From: Aureimonas ureilytica
Lineage (GTDB): Bacteria > Pseudomonadota > Alphaproteobacteria > Rhizobiales > Rhizobiaceae
Length of the DNA: 64,000 nucleotides
Assembly: GCF_001475935.1 (NCBI RefSeq)
Contig: NZ_LDQA01000057.1
Location: 1 to 64,000, forward strand
Direction: 5' to 3'
The position numbers and the translations under genes were made by a program. The first letter of the stretch is position 1, and each line of letters begins with the position of its first letter. The notes beneath the pieces are model-generated. The model was not told where the DNA came from. It did no database searches and saw only the letters and a list, made by a program, of their open reading frames with translations. This document shows, piece by piece, positions 18,065 to 27,064 of the stretch.

Positions 18065-18092
18065 AAAGGGCCTCCCGTGGGAGGCCCTTTTT
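18065..18092 (+). terminator. Rho-independent terminator after manC
   Basis: An 11-bp stem (AAAGGGCCTCC/GGAGGCCCTTT) ends in a run of five T. Because the arms start with AAA it could also work on the opposite strand for the convergent phosphomannomutase gene. Confidence 0.9.
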
Positions 18093-18111
18093 CGTTTGCG
18101 AAGGAGAAAGC

Positions 18112-19518
18112 TCAGAGCGCGCGGGCCGCGCGCTCCAGACCCTCGTTCACCAGCGCCTTGGCGGCGTCGGGCGTCGCGGCCTCGGCATAGCAGCGCAGCT
18201 CGGGCGCGTTGCCCGAGGCGCGGAAATGCATGGTCTCGCCGCCCGACAGCGTGACATGAACACCGTCCAGACGGTTGACCGCGCCGGGCTGGCCCAGCCC
18301 TTCGAAGAAGCTCGCGCGGAAGCCATCGTCCTCGGCGAGCCGCGCCAGAAACGCGCTGCTCTTCTCGCCCGGCACGTTCTGAAGCCGGTGCGAGGCGGCG
18401 GGCTTGGCGCCGACGCGCTCCACCAGAATCGAGAGCGGAACGCCCGCCTTGCGGCTCGCCACCAGCGCGCAGAGGAGCGGAAGCAGCGCGTCGCGCGTCG
18501 GCAGGGCGGGGATGGTGCGCCCGTCCACGATCGCGTCCGTGCCCTGAATGAAGCCGCCATTGGCCTCAAACCCGGCGACGCCCTTGCGCCCCTCTGCCAA
18601 GGCTTCCTCGATGCCGGCGATCACATAGGGCGAGCCGACGCGGGTGCGCAGAACCTTGTCCACGAGGCCTGAGCTTTCCAACGCCGAGCCCGAGGTGACG
18701 GGCGTCACGATCGTGTCGAAGCCGAGAGTGCCGGCGGCGATCAGGCCGAGCACATCGCCCCGGATCACCTCGCCGCGCTCGTCCGCCATAAGAGGCCGGT
18801 CGGCATCGCCATCGGTGGAGAGGATCGCGTCGAAACCGCCGGCCGCCGCGTCGCTGAGGATCTGGAGGTCTTCCGGGCGATGGGCCTCGGTGTCCACGGG
18901 GATGAAGTGATCGGCGCGCCCGAAGGGCACGGCCTCGCCGCCCAGCGCCTCGACCGCCTCGGCCAGGACATCGCGCGCAACCGAACTGTGCTGATAGATG
19001 CCGATGCGCGCGCCCTTGAGCGCTTCCGAGCCGAAGGCATCGACCGCGCGCTGGAGATAGCGCGCGCGCGCGTCCGAACTCGCGATTCCGGCCGGGGGCG
19101 TCAGGCTTTCGCTTGCCACGGGGCCGAGCGCTTCGAAGGCGGAGAGAATGTCCGTCTCGTCGGCCTTGGTGATCTCACCCTTGAGCCCATAGAATTTCAG
19201 GCCGTTGCGGTCTTCCGGGATATGGCTGCCCGTCACCATGACGGCGGGCAGGCCGAGCCGGGCCGCTTCCAAAGCGAGCGCCGGTGTCGGCACCGCGCCC
19301 GCGTCAATCGGCTCGAAGCCCGCGTCCCGCGCGGCCGCGGCGGCAAGCCCCGCGATCTCGGGGCTGCTCGCGCGCAGGTCGCGGCCGATCACGACGCGCT
19401 TCGGCGCGCCGCGCTCGCTCATCACCCGCAGAAAGGCGAGCGTATAGCGATAGCTGGGTTCGCCGACGAGATCGGTGACGAGACCGCGCAGGCCGCTGGT
19501 TCCGAACTTCAGGCTCAT
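18112..19518 (-). CDS. Phosphomannomutase (alpha-D-phosphohexomutase superfamily)
   Basis: The predicted reaction is mannose-6-P to mannose-1-P, giving the substrate of ManC. The 468-residue protein starts with FGTSGLRG. It has the phosphoserine loop VTGSHIPEDRNG (Ser98), the Mg-binding loop DGDADRP (236-242), a sugar-recognition segment with EANGGF, and a C-terminal phosphate-binding stretch (RASGNAPELR). It is convergent with manC and 20 bases from its terminator. A role as phosphoglucomutase cannot be excluded from sequence alone. Confidence 0.9.
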   Translation of the reverse strand: MSLKFGTSGLRGLVTDLVGEPSYRYTLAFLRVMSERGAPKRVVIGRDLRASSPEIAGLAAAAARDAGFEPIDAGAVPTPALALEAARLGLPAVMVTGSHIPEDRNGLKFYGLKGEITKADETDILSAFEALGPVASESLTPPAGIASSDARARYLQRAVDAFGSEALKGARIGIYQHSSVARDVLAEAVEALGGEAVPFGRADHFIPVDTEAHRPEDLQILSDAAAGGFDAILSTDGDADRPLMADERGEVIRGDVLGLIAAGTLGFDTIVTPVTSGSALESSGLVDKVLRTRVGSPYVIAGIEEALAEGRKGVAGFEANGGFIQGTDAIVDGRTIPALPTRDALLPLLCALVASRKAGVPLSILVERVGAKPAASHRLQNVPGEKSSAFLARLAEDDGFRASFFEGLGQPGAVNRLDGVHVTLSGGETMHFRASGNAPELRCYAEAATPDAAKALVNEGLERAARAL

Positions 19519-19621
19519 GAAGACCTATCCTGCCGTTGAGTTGGGTGAAGAATGAATGCGGCTCAGCCTTTGCGCCAGAGGGCACGGAGCCGTTTTGTGA
19601 GGGCGTCGAGAAGGGGAGGGA

Positions 19622-19840
19622 TCAGTGCTGCGACCGATCGCCCGAGCTGCCCGGCGGCTCGTCCATCGGCTGATAGGTGATGAAGAAGATCCAGATCCCG
19701 TAGGCGCCGATCGCCGCCGTGATCAGCGCCCAGGTTTGGCTGCCGGCATAAAGCTCGACCCCCGCCCAGACGAAGCAGACCGCGACGGTGACGACGCGCC
19801 GCCATAGCGGGCGAAAGAAGGGGTGGTGCTGGTCCTTCAT
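19622..19840 (-). CDS. Small inner-membrane protein, DUF3329-like (72 aa)
   Basis: The protein begins MKDQHHPFFRPLWRR and has two predicted membrane helices (VVTVAVCFVWAGVELYAG and WALITAAIGAYGIWIFFI) with a short polar tail. The HPFFRPLWRR start matches a small Rhizobiales family I recall as DUF3329; function is unknown. It lies 100 bases downstream of opgC on the same strand, so it may share the glucan transcript. Confidence 0.7.
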   Translation of the reverse strand: MKDQHHPFFRPLWRRVVTVAVCFVWAGVELYAGSQTWALITAAIGAYGIWIFFITYQPMDEPPGSSGDRSQH

Positions 19841-19941
19841 GCTCGGCCTTTCCCGAAGGTCGGTTTGGCCGCCCTTATAGCCTATCCCCCGCAAAAGACG
19901 ACCGCGCCGAGCACCTGTCTTTCGCGCATTCGCGTGAGCGC

Positions 19942-21138
19942 TCAGCCGGCCCGGCCGAGCGAGGCGGGCGGCGCGACGGGGTCCGCCACTGCAGGGCGCG
20001 CCGGCGCTGGCGCCTTGGCCTTGCCCGTCTGGCTGACGCCGCGCCACCATTCGAGAAACAGGGCGAGCGCGTAGTGAAGCGCAAGGCCGGTTGCGATCAG
20101 CAGCGTGTCGAAGAGAAACGAGGGCTCGCGATGCAGGCGCAGGATCTGCGCAAGCAGCGACAGGATCGTGCCGGTCGCGAAGATCGGCAGAGAATGGCGG
20201 CCGATCAGGCAGAGTGGGTTCGCGGCTCCGATGCGCCGGAAGACCGAGCCATAGGGCGCGTGGACGAAGACATAGACCAGAGCGGCCAGATGCATGAGGC
20301 GCGGCAGCGTCACGAAGGTCTTGTCGAAGCCCGTCATCAGGAAGGGGCCGGGCACCATGGCCGACCAGTGCCAGAGCTGGAACTCCACGAACAGGAAGGA
20401 CAGGAAGAGATAGACGAGCGCGACGGCGTAGAGCGTCGGATGATAGGCGACGAGCGCCCGCCCGCCGGCTTTGGCGAGGCCCGCCGCCAGCCCGATGGCG
20501 AAGACCATCTGCCAGGCGAAAGGGTTGAACTGCCAGCCGCCGGGATTGGGATGGTTCGGCAGGTTGAAGCCCGTCGTACCGGCCACGGCCCAGAGCGTCG
20601 CGGAGACGATCAGAAGGCCATAAACGCCGAAGCGGCGCACCAGCGCCAGCATGAGAGGCAGCATCAGAAGGATGACGCAGTACATCGGCAGGATGTTGAG
20701 ATAGGCGAGCTGATGCATGAGCGTCGCAACGCCGGCCAGCGTCTCGATCGGCTGGGTGACGAAATAACCGATGCCAAGCTCCATGAGATAGCGCCCGTCG
20801 CCGGTGGTCATCGCGGCGATCGCGAAGAGCGCGACGGTGATCATCGTCAGCGTGATATGAACGAGATAGAGCGTGCCGGCGCGGCGCAGCGCCTTGAGGC
20901 TCGCCACGAGCGCCGAGCCTTGGAGGAACGATCGCCCGTAGGCGAAGGCCGAGGCGAAGCCGGCCAGGAACACGAAAAGCTCGGCCGAGTCCGAAAAGCC
21001 GTAATTGCGCGAGGTCAGGTGCTCCCACATCACGCCCGGCACGTGGTTGATGAAGATCGTCAACAGGGCGAAGCCGCGAAAGAAATCGACGCGATGATCG
21101 CGTGCCGTGCCCGATGCTCCAACCCTTGCCGATGTCAT
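19942..21138 (-). CDS. opgC: OpgC-family membrane protein (glucan succinyltransferase-like, acyltransferase fold)
   Basis: OpgC proteins are multi-pass inner-membrane enzymes that add acyl (often succinyl) groups to osmoregulated periplasmic glucans. The protein (398 aa from this start) carries the signature RDHRVDFFRGFALLTIFINH near the N-terminus and about ten membrane helices, followed by a Pro/Ala-rich cytosolic tail. I chose the ATG at 21138; ATGs at 21153 and 21186 are possible. It lies downstream of opgH and opgG on the same strand but beyond a terminator, so it may have its own promoter. The acyl group transferred is inferred from family only. Confidence 0.88.
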   Translation of the reverse strand: MTSARVGASGTARDHRVDFFRGFALLTIFINHVPGVMWEHLTSRNYGFSDSAELFVFLAGFASAFAYGRSFLQGSALVASLKALRRAGTLYLVHITLTMITVALFAIAAMTTGDGRYLMELGIGYFVTQPIETLAGVATLMHQLAYLNILPMYCVILLMLPLMLALVRRFGVYGLLIVSATLWAVAGTTGFNLPNHPNPGGWQFNPFAWQMVFAIGLAAGLAKAGGRALVAYHPTLYAVALVYLFLSFLFVEFQLWHWSAMVPGPFLMTGFDKTFVTLPRLMHLAALVYVFVHAPYGSVFRRIGAANPLCLIGRHSLPIFATGTILSLLAQILRLHREPSFLFDTLLIATGLALHYALALFLEWWRGVSQTGKAKAPAPARPAVADPVAPPASLGRAG

Positions 21139-21568
21139 GCCCTGCCATTCCATTCTCTGCGTGGCGAAGCCGTCGCCGCGCTTCAAGCCTGGCCAGCGAA
21201 CGATCCGCCGTCATGCCTGCGGCAGGCTGTTCGCCGGTCGCTTCGCGTGCCGCCTTCGTCCAAGGCCAGACAGCTCTTTCGCTCGGGGAGCTTTCCCGCA
21301 GCTTCCGGCTGCACCCGCGAGCGACCCGGCCTTCCAGCTGTTCACTCGCTTCATGCGACGATGCGATGGGTGGGTGAGACCCATCAGTCATATAGACTTA
21401 GGATTAAGGTCGGCCAGCTGAACCGTTTCTGAACGTCATCTTCCCGCAGTCAACCAAACAAAGCGGGCAAGACGGCGTGCGGGGGCGCCGTGGGTTTGGC
21501 GCAGGCCCAAACGAAAACGCCGGACGGGGAGGGCCCCGCCCGGCGCGCGATCCTCGATAAGGCTTCGA
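21139..21568. other. Intergenic region between opgH and opgC (430 bp)
   Basis: The stretch contains the opgH terminator at its opgH end. I see no supported gene; the open frames here lack ribosome sites and coding character. Confidence 0.55.
21513..21545 (-). terminator. Rho-independent terminator after opgH
   Basis: On the minus strand CGCCGGGCGGGG pairs with CCCCGTCCGGCG (one mismatch) and is followed by TTTTCGTTT. It would separate opgH from opgC. Confidence 0.8.
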
Positions 21569-23446
21569 TCAGGCCGTGGCGATGGCCGCCGGCGGCAAGG
21601 GCGAAGCGCTGGAGTCCTTCGTGATGTTCGGTTCGCGCCCGATGGTCTCGTCGGTCAAGCGGCGGCGCCATTTCTCCGACGAACGGATGACCGGCTCCGG
21701 GTCGAGTTCGAAGGGCGTTGCGAAGACACTTGTCTTGCGCACGAAATCACCCAACGCGGGGTCGCCCGAAAGCGAGATGAAGAGCGGCGCGATCAGCAGC
21801 GGAATGGCGATCGGGCAGACCCAGAAGAACAGCTCGAACGCGTAGAAGAAGGTGAGGAACAAGAGCACCGCACCGGCGATCACCATCCACCAGGACGCCT
21901 GGAAGGCGGTTTTCAGCGGCAGGCCCTCGTCGTCGCGGTCGGTGGACGGCCAGCCGCTGTCGAGGCCGAGCAGGATTTCCGCCACCGCCTTGGACTGGAA
22001 CATCATCATGATCGGGGCGAGCGCGCTGGTCAGCACAAGCTCGACGCCGCCGCCGAGCAGCACGGTGAACAGGCCGCCGAAGGCCGTCGAGCGGCGCGTG
22101 AAGGCCGTGTAGCAGGCGATCAGGGTCTTGGGCAGAAGAAGCAGGAGCACGATGCCGAGCAGCAGGAGCAGCGCCTTGCCGGTTTCAGGCTGCGGGAAGA
22201 CGGGGAACAGCGAATCGGCCGGGAAATAGTTCGGCGCGGGGCTGAGGATCGGGTCGAGAAGGCTGACGATCAGGAACAGGAGCCAGATCGGCGAGGCCGC
22301 ATAGGCCATGATGCCGGAGATCATCGACACCCGGCTCCAGAAGCGGATGTTGGGCGCGGGGACAAGACGCCCGTGCTGAAGATTGCCCTGGCACCAGCGC
22401 CGGTCGCGCTTGGCATATTCGATCAGATTGGTCGGCGCTTCCTCGAAGGAGCCCTGAAGATCGGGGTCCACGCGGACCTTGAAGCCGGAGCGCGCGAGAA
22501 GCGCGGCTTCCACAAAGTCGTGGGAGAGGATGTGCCCGCCGAAAGGCGGCTTGCCCGAGAGATTGGGCAGGCCGCAATGATCGGCGAAGGCGCGGGTGCG
22601 GATGATCGCGTTATGACCCCAGAACGGACCTTCGCGCCCCTGCAGCGAGGCGATGCCGCGCGAGAAGACGGGCGAATAGAGCGCTGCCGAAAATTGCAGC
22701 GCGCGGCCGAACAGGGTGCGACGGCCGATGATGAGCGGCTGCGTCTGCAAAAGGGCGAGCTCGGGATCGGCGTCCATGCGCGCGACCATTTCGAGCATGG
22801 TCTCGGGCCGCATCAGCGAGTCGGCGTCGAGGATCAGCATATAGTCGTAAGCGCCGCCGCAATTGGTGACGAAGTCCGCGATATTGCCGGCCTTGCGGCC
22901 GATATTCTTCTTGCGGTTGCGATAATAGAGATGGCTGCCCGCTTCCAGCGCGGCCGCGACGGAGAAGGTCGCGCGGCGCTCGGCCGCCACGGCCTCGGCC
23001 TTGGTGGAATCCGAAAGGATATGGACGTCGAAATTGTCGAGCCGGCGGATCGCCTGGAGGCCCTCGATCATGGCCGCGACGCGCGCCAGAACGGCGTCGG
23101 CGTCTTCGTTGTAGACCGGCATGAGAATGGCCGTGCGGCTTTGCGAGCGCCGCCCGTCGGGCGCTGCCGTCCAGCGCCGGCCCCGGCGCGAGAAGATGCC
23201 GACCACCGCCGTGTTGAAGCCCCAGGCGAGCCAGAGGCAGCAGACGATCAGCAGCAACACCTGCACCACATGGAGCCAGGTCGTGCCATTGGCCGTGATC
23301 ACCACGGCGAACAGGACGCCGGCCACGACGGCCAGGAGCAGCGCGAACAGCGCGAAGAAGAATCTACCCAATACGATCACGGACGCGCTCGCTGACAAGG
23401 ATCTCGTGCGGGCGGCGACATCATCACGAGACCTTGACGGAATCAT
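21569..23446 (-). CDS. opgH: Glucans biosynthesis glucosyltransferase OpgH (MdoH)
   Basis: OpgH is an inner-membrane family 2 glycosyltransferase that polymerises the beta-1,2-glucan backbone of osmoregulated periplasmic glucans. In the 625-residue protein two helices (about 28-50 and 58-83) precede the catalytic domain. That domain shows PVYNED, DSTK, the DAD motif at 207-209 (LILDADSLM), SHDFVEAALLARSGF and the product-binding RDRRWCQGN. Several more helices follow. The start at 23446 follows the 110-aa ORF by 110 bases in the opgG-ORF-opgH string. Confidence 0.95.
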   Translation of the reverse strand: MIPSRSRDDVAARTRSLSASASVIVLGRFFFALFALLLAVVAGVLFAVVITANGTTWLHVVQVLLLIVCCLWLAWGFNTAVVGIFSRRGRRWTAAPDGRRSQSRTAILMPVYNEDADAVLARVAAMIEGLQAIRRLDNFDVHILSDSTKAEAVAAERRATFSVAAALEAGSHLYYRNRKKNIGRKAGNIADFVTNCGGAYDYMLILDADSLMRPETMLEMVARMDADPELALLQTQPLIIGRRTLFGRALQFSAALYSPVFSRGIASLQGREGPFWGHNAIIRTRAFADHCGLPNLSGKPPFGGHILSHDFVEAALLARSGFKVRVDPDLQGSFEEAPTNLIEYAKRDRRWCQGNLQHGRLVPAPNIRFWSRVSMISGIMAYAASPIWLLFLIVSLLDPILSPAPNYFPADSLFPVFPQPETGKALLLLLGIVLLLLLPKTLIACYTAFTRRSTAFGGLFTVLLGGGVELVLTSALAPIMMMFQSKAVAEILLGLDSGWPSTDRDDEGLPLKTAFQASWWMVIAGAVLLFLTFFYAFELFFWVCPIAIPLLIAPLFISLSGDPALGDFVRKTSVFATPFELDPEPVIRSSEKWRRRLTDETIGREPNITKDSSASPLPPAAIATA

Positions 23447-23556
23447 GAGAGGCGCGCCGGCCCGTCTCCGGCGCCAGGACGGATACAACATCCGCCCGTG
23501 ACGCCATGGTCTGATGAAATGGCTCGGCCGGGAGGTTGGTCCCGGCCGTCATGCGT

Positions 23557-23889
23557 TCAATGGCCTTCGCCGACCCCGTGGGTCAGGTGCTCGCGCAGGA
23601 TGGGCCGCACGGGCATGGCGAGCGGCGAGCGGGGCTGCGGCAGCACCAGCTTGCGCAGAAAGGCCAGCGCCTTGCGCTTGCCCAGCCGCGCCGCCTCGAT
23701 CACCACCTGCGGCTCCGGCCCGGTGCGCCCGTCGAAGGCCAGCCGCTCGGCGATGGCGGCCAGAACCTCCTCCTCCGAAAGGTCCGGCCGGCCGACGAGA
23801 TAGCCGACGGGGCGGGAGTCGAAGAACCGCTCGGCCTCGCCCGGAGGCGCAAGGGACGGGTTGCGCGAGATCACGGACGGCCCGTCCAT
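23557..23889 (-). CDS. Small protein encoded between opgG and opgH, unknown function (110 aa)
   Basis: The frame begins MDGPSVISRNPSLAPPGEAE and contains a soluble helical middle (DLSEEEVLAAIAERLAFDG) and a basic stretch (ARLGKRKALAFLRKLVL). There is no signal peptide or membrane helix. Its ATG lies inside the opgG 3' end (19-base overlap), which indicates translational coupling. Position suggests a role in glucan synthesis or its regulation; I recognise no family. ATG at 23901 is an alternative start. Confidence 0.65.
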   Translation of the reverse strand: MDGPSVISRNPSLAPPGEAERFFDSRPVGYLVGRPDLSEEEVLAAIAERLAFDGRTGPEPQVVIEAARLGKRKALAFLRKLVLPQPRSPLAMPVRPILREHLTHGVGEGH

Positions 23890-25517
23890 TGGTACAACCA
23901 TGTTTCGGAGATGATGCGCTGGTTAAAGGAGAGCTTGGCGCGCAGCTCCACCGGACTGGCGTTCAGCTTCTCCAGTTCGATCGACAGGCGCCAGCCGCCG
24001 CCCGGCAGGCGCGACACGCCGCTATGAACGAGGCGCGCCCCATCGGCCGGCACATCGACGATCGGCACGACCATCGCGTCGAGCGGCAGGTTCTGCGCCG
24101 TGCCGGCCTCGAAATTGATTTCGAAGCGCCAGAGATTGGTGTCCGCCGTGTCGGCACCGTTGCCGCCGACGCCCGCATAGGTGCCGCCGACCACGGCGAC
24201 ATGGCTCTGCATCTCGGTCATCGAGCCCCAATGCATCCGGTAGCGGAACTCGAACTGCGAGCCGGCCTTGGGCTTTTCTTCCGGCACCCAGAAGGCGACG
24301 ATATTGTCGTTCACTTCGGAATTGGTCGGGATCTCCACGAGCTGGATGCTGCCCCGACCCCAGTCGCCGAGCGGCTCGATCAGGAGCGAGGGGCGAAGCT
24401 CGTAATGGGCCTCGACATCCTCGTAATGGGAGAAGTCGCGATCGCGCTGCAGCAGGCCGAACATTTTCGGCGAGGCTTCGGTGAAATAGGACAGGGCGAG
24501 ATCGTCCGGGTTCTTGAGCGGACGCCACAGGCGTTCGCCGTTCGGACGCAGGATGAACAAGCCGTCGCTGTCATGCACCTGCGGGCGGAAATCCTCGCGC
24601 TTGCTGTGGTCGTTCTCCCCGAAATAGAACATCGAGGTCAGCGGCGCGACGCCCAGCCGCTCCACCTCGCCGCGGAAGAACAGACGCGCGGTGACGTCGA
24701 TCACCGTCTGCGGGCCGGGCTTGAGTAGGAAGGCGTAAGCGCCTGTCAGGCTGGGGCCTTCCAACTCGGCGAAGATCTGCACCGTCTCGTCGGTGGGCTG
24801 AGGCTTCACGATGAAGAAGGAAGTGAAGCGCGGGAACTCTTCCGCCGTGGTGGTCGCCGTGTTGATGGCGAGACCACGGGCCGACAGACCGTACCGGTTG
24901 TTCATGCCGAGCGCGCGGAAATAGGACGCGCCGAGGAACGAGACCAGTTCGTCGAAGAGATCGGGCCGGTCGAGCGGATAGTTCAGGCGGAAACCCGCCA
25001 CGCCAGGAAGCTGGATGGTCTGAAAGAGCGAGGGATCGAGCGGAGCCAGGAATTCGAAATCGGCGCCCGAGAAGACCTGCGGCTGGAAATGCGTGCCGTC
25101 GCCCACATAAATGCGGGTGATCGCCTTGTAGAGGAAGCCCGGGAAATAGGCCTGCATCTGGAAGTTCAGCGGCTCGTTCGCCCAGACGGTCCGGTCCCGC
25201 CGGTACAGGATGCGCCGGTAATGGTCGTAGTCGAGATCCTGGATCACCTGGGGCAGTTCGTTGCCGGGATCCTGATAGGGCTGGGCCGCGCGATTGCGCA
25301 TCGCCGCCGACAGATTGTCGAAGGAGAAGGCGTTCAGATCGACATGAATCGGGGGGGAAGCCGGCGCGGCGGCCGGTTGCGGCTCACCCTGCGGCGCGGG
25401 CGCTGCCGGCTGGGCTTGCGGGTCCTGGGCCCGAGCCTGCGTCCAGAGCAGCGTGATCACGCCGCCCAGACCGTATTTCAGAGCCGTGCGTCGGGAAAGA
25501 TGCGAGGGTCTCGTCAC
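23871..25517 (-). CDS. opgG: Glucan biosynthesis protein OpgG/OpgD family (periplasmic)
   Basis: This periplasmic protein is needed for the branching or release stage of osmoregulated periplasmic glucan synthesis. The 548-residue protein (GTG start at 25517) has a twin-arginine-type signal (SRRTALKYGLGGVITLL, then ARA) as in OpgD, so Tat export is likely. A Pro/Ala/Gln-rich linker and the OpgG beta-sandwich follow (FGENDHSKREDFRPQVHDSD and DGLFILRPNGERLWRPL are typical). A longer frame to 25610 would need a TTG and crosses a promoter-like sequence, so I reject it. Whether it is OpgG or OpgD in role cannot be settled here. Confidence 0.92.
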   Translation of the reverse strand: MTRPSHLSRRTALKYGLGGVITLLWTQARAQDPQAQPAAPAPQGEPQPAAAPASPPIHVDLNAFSFDNLSAAMRNRAAQPYQDPGNELPQVIQDLDYDHYRRILYRRDRTVWANEPLNFQMQAYFPGFLYKAITRIYVGDGTHFQPQVFSGADFEFLAPLDPSLFQTIQLPGVAGFRLNYPLDRPDLFDELVSFLGASYFRALGMNNRYGLSARGLAINTATTTAEEFPRFTSFFIVKPQPTDETVQIFAELEGPSLTGAYAFLLKPGPQTVIDVTARLFFRGEVERLGVAPLTSMFYFGENDHSKREDFRPQVHDSDGLFILRPNGERLWRPLKNPDDLALSYFTEASPKMFGLLQRDRDFSHYEDVEAHYELRPSLLIEPLGDWGRGSIQLVEIPTNSEVNDNIVAFWVPEEKPKAGSQFEFRYRMHWGSMTEMQSHVAVVGGTYAGVGGNGADTADTNLWRFEINFEAGTAQNLPLDAMVVPIVDVPADGARLVHSGVSRLPGGGWRLSIELEKLNASPVELRAKLSFNQRIISETWLYQWTGRP

Positions 25518-25581
25518 GGGAATGGCGATCTTCTTCTCGTTGAATGCGCACGCCTTTGAGCATATGCGAAAAGCCGTGAAT

Positions 25582-25610
25582 AGCCTAGCTTTCGCGAGAG
25601 GCTTCAACAA
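25582..25610 (-). promoter_or_regulatory. Candidate promoter for the opgG operon
   Basis: On the minus strand TTGTTG (25605-25610), a 17-base spacer and TAGGCT (25582-25587) form a plausible sigma-70 promoter about 60 bases upstream of the GTG start. Confidence 0.4.
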
Positions 25611-25779
25611 GTTCGCCGGCTTTCGCTTGGGTTAGGCGTCCACAAGTCCGCGTCGGGCCTGCCGCAACGGGGCCGCAAGCCATGCCAAGGCCCGCTGAAC
25701 CCCGTTTGGGGCGGAAGTGAGGAAGAGCCTCGACGCCAACCGCGAGCGCCGTGTCGCTTGAGGTCGGCCGCCGCCGCGC

Positions 25780-26289
25780 TCAGCGCAGGCGGCGCAGTCT
25801 CACGCTCAGGAGCTGGTCCACCTGCTGGAGCGAACTCAGGAGCGCCGAGCGTTCGCGCTCCTCCATCGCGTTGCCAAGCTCGGTTTCCAGCCGCATCCAC
25901 AGGGCGAGCACGCGCTCCTTGGCCGCTTCCCCCGCGCTGGTCAGCGTCACCATGGTGCGGCGCGCATCGCGGCTATTGGATTCGCGCAGCACGAGATTCT
26001 TCTCGATCAGGCGATCCAGCATCTTCGAGACGGTGGACGGGCGCACGGCGAGTTGGTCGGCCAGCATGGATACGCTGACGGACTCGCCGGGCGTCAGGCG
26101 CACGAGGAGCTGATCCTGGCCAGGATGCAGATCGATCTGCGCCAGAAGCAGCGCCAGAAAGGCGCGGGTTGATTTGGCGATCGAAAGAAGGGTCGCGACC
26201 AGCTGCGCGTCTTCGTTCGTCGACTCGGAAGGTGAGGCCGTCATCGTGTCCGGCACGCCTGAGCCTCGCAGACTGATACGCTCGTTCAT
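25780..26289 (-). CDS. MarR family transcriptional regulator
   Basis: This is a dimeric winged-helix repressor or activator, usually of small-molecule or stress responses. The 169-residue protein shows the MarR core: the recognition region VSVSMLADQLAVRPSTVSKMLDR and the wing NSRDARRTMVTLTSAGEAA. I chose the ATG at 26289 because a TATAAT promoter and an 11-bp inverted repeat lie just upstream; an ATG at 26244 is possible. No enzyme or pump gene is adjacent, so its target beyond itself is unknown. Confidence 0.9.
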   Translation of the reverse strand: MNERISLRGSGVPDTMTASPSESTNEDAQLVATLLSIAKSTRAFLALLLAQIDLHPGQDQLLVRLTPGESVSVSMLADQLAVRPSTVSKMLDRLIEKNLVLRESNSRDARRTMVTLTSAGEAAKERVLALWMRLETELGNAMEERERSALLSSLQQVDQLLSVRLRRLR

Positions 26290-26337
26290 GCGAAACGATA
26301 TGCAAGAACGCATTTCGTTTCGCATTTAAGTAATTAT
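26288..26337 (-). promoter_or_regulatory. MarR promoter and autoregulatory operator
   Basis: A perfect TATAAT -10 is read on the minus strand at 26332-26337. Just downstream, ATGCGAAACGA (26288-26298) and TCGTTTCGCAT (26315-26325) form an 11-bp perfect inverted repeat with a 16-base spacer. It covers the expected transcription start and touches the start codon. This is a strong layout for autorepression. Confidence 0.7.
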
Positions 26338-26479
26338 AAGCTGGCTTACGAAAGCGAAAGATGGTCGGGCGCGGATTGTCTCGCTTTTCGAAGGACTTGC
26401 GCCGGAAGTGGGGCTAACCCGTTGGTCTGCCTTATTATTGACGTGCGTACCTCGCGCTGGCGGGAGGTCGCCTCTCGTT

Positions 26480-27064
26480 TCAAACTCGTTTCCGGCCAAT
26501 CAATGTCCTGAAATTGCCCAGAATCAGGAGGCCATCGGGCGTAAGGACTGATTCGGGGTGGAACTGAATCCCGAAGGTCGGATGCTCGCGGTGACGAAGC
26601 GCCATGATCTCGTTTTCTTCCGACCAGGCAGTAACGCGCAGATTCGTCTCCATTTCAACCGTAGATCGAACGATCAAGGAATGATAGCGCCCGACCTCCA
26701 AAGGGTCGGCAAGACCGGCGAAGAGATCGGATGCTTCGTGGCGCACGGGCGAGGACAGTCCGTGCATGGGGCGCAGTGCGCGCCCGATCTCGCCGCCGAA
26801 GGCCGCGCCGATCACCTGATGCCCGAGGCAGACCCCCAGAATCGGAACGCGGCCCGAAAAGGCGCGCACGCAGTCGAGGCTGACGCCCGCTTCCATCGGG
26901 CCGCAGGGACCGGGCGAGATGACGATGGCCTCGGGTTGAAGCGTCTCGATCCCAGCGAGCGTGATCCGGTCGCTGCGGATGCTGGTGACGCTGAGATCCA
27001 GCCGTTCGAGATAGCGGCCGAGATTGGCCGAGAAACTGTCGTAATTGTCGAGAAGCAGGATCAC
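26480..27064 (-). CDS. pabA: Aminodeoxychorismate synthase glutamine amidotransferase subunit (PabA/TrpG type)
   Basis: This subunit releases ammonia from glutamine for chorismate amination. The 194-residue protein starts at a GTG (VILLLDNYDSFSANLGRYLE). It has the oxyanion/PGP region ISPGPCGPMEAG, the nucleophile motif GVCLGHQVIGAAFGG and the His/Glu pair in FGIQFHPESVLT. The GTG overlaps the pabB stop by 4 bases (GTGA). Pairing with a PabB-type partner favours folate over tryptophan synthesis. Confidence 0.93.
   Translation of the reverse strand: MILLLDNYDSFSANLGRYLERLDLSVTSIRSDRITLAGIETLQPEAIVISPGPCGPMEAGVSLDCVRAFSGRVPILGVCLGHQVIGAAFGGEIGRALRPMHGLSSPVRHEASDLFAGLADPLEVGRYHSLIVRSTVEMETNLRVTAWSEENEIMALRHREHPTFGIQFHPESVLTPDGLLILGNFRTLIGRKRV

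Noticed and set aside
19563-19805. Frame ending LLDALTKRLRALWRKG downstream of the DUF3329-like gene
   Set aside because: Most of it overlaps the DUF3329-like gene in another frame; only the last 20 codons look protein-like and no start or ribosome site supports a separate gene.
25518-25610. N-terminal extension of OpgG to a TTG at 25610
   Set aside because: The extension lacks family match, needs a TTG and would run through a promoter-like sequence; the GTG at 25517 sits just before the Tat signal.
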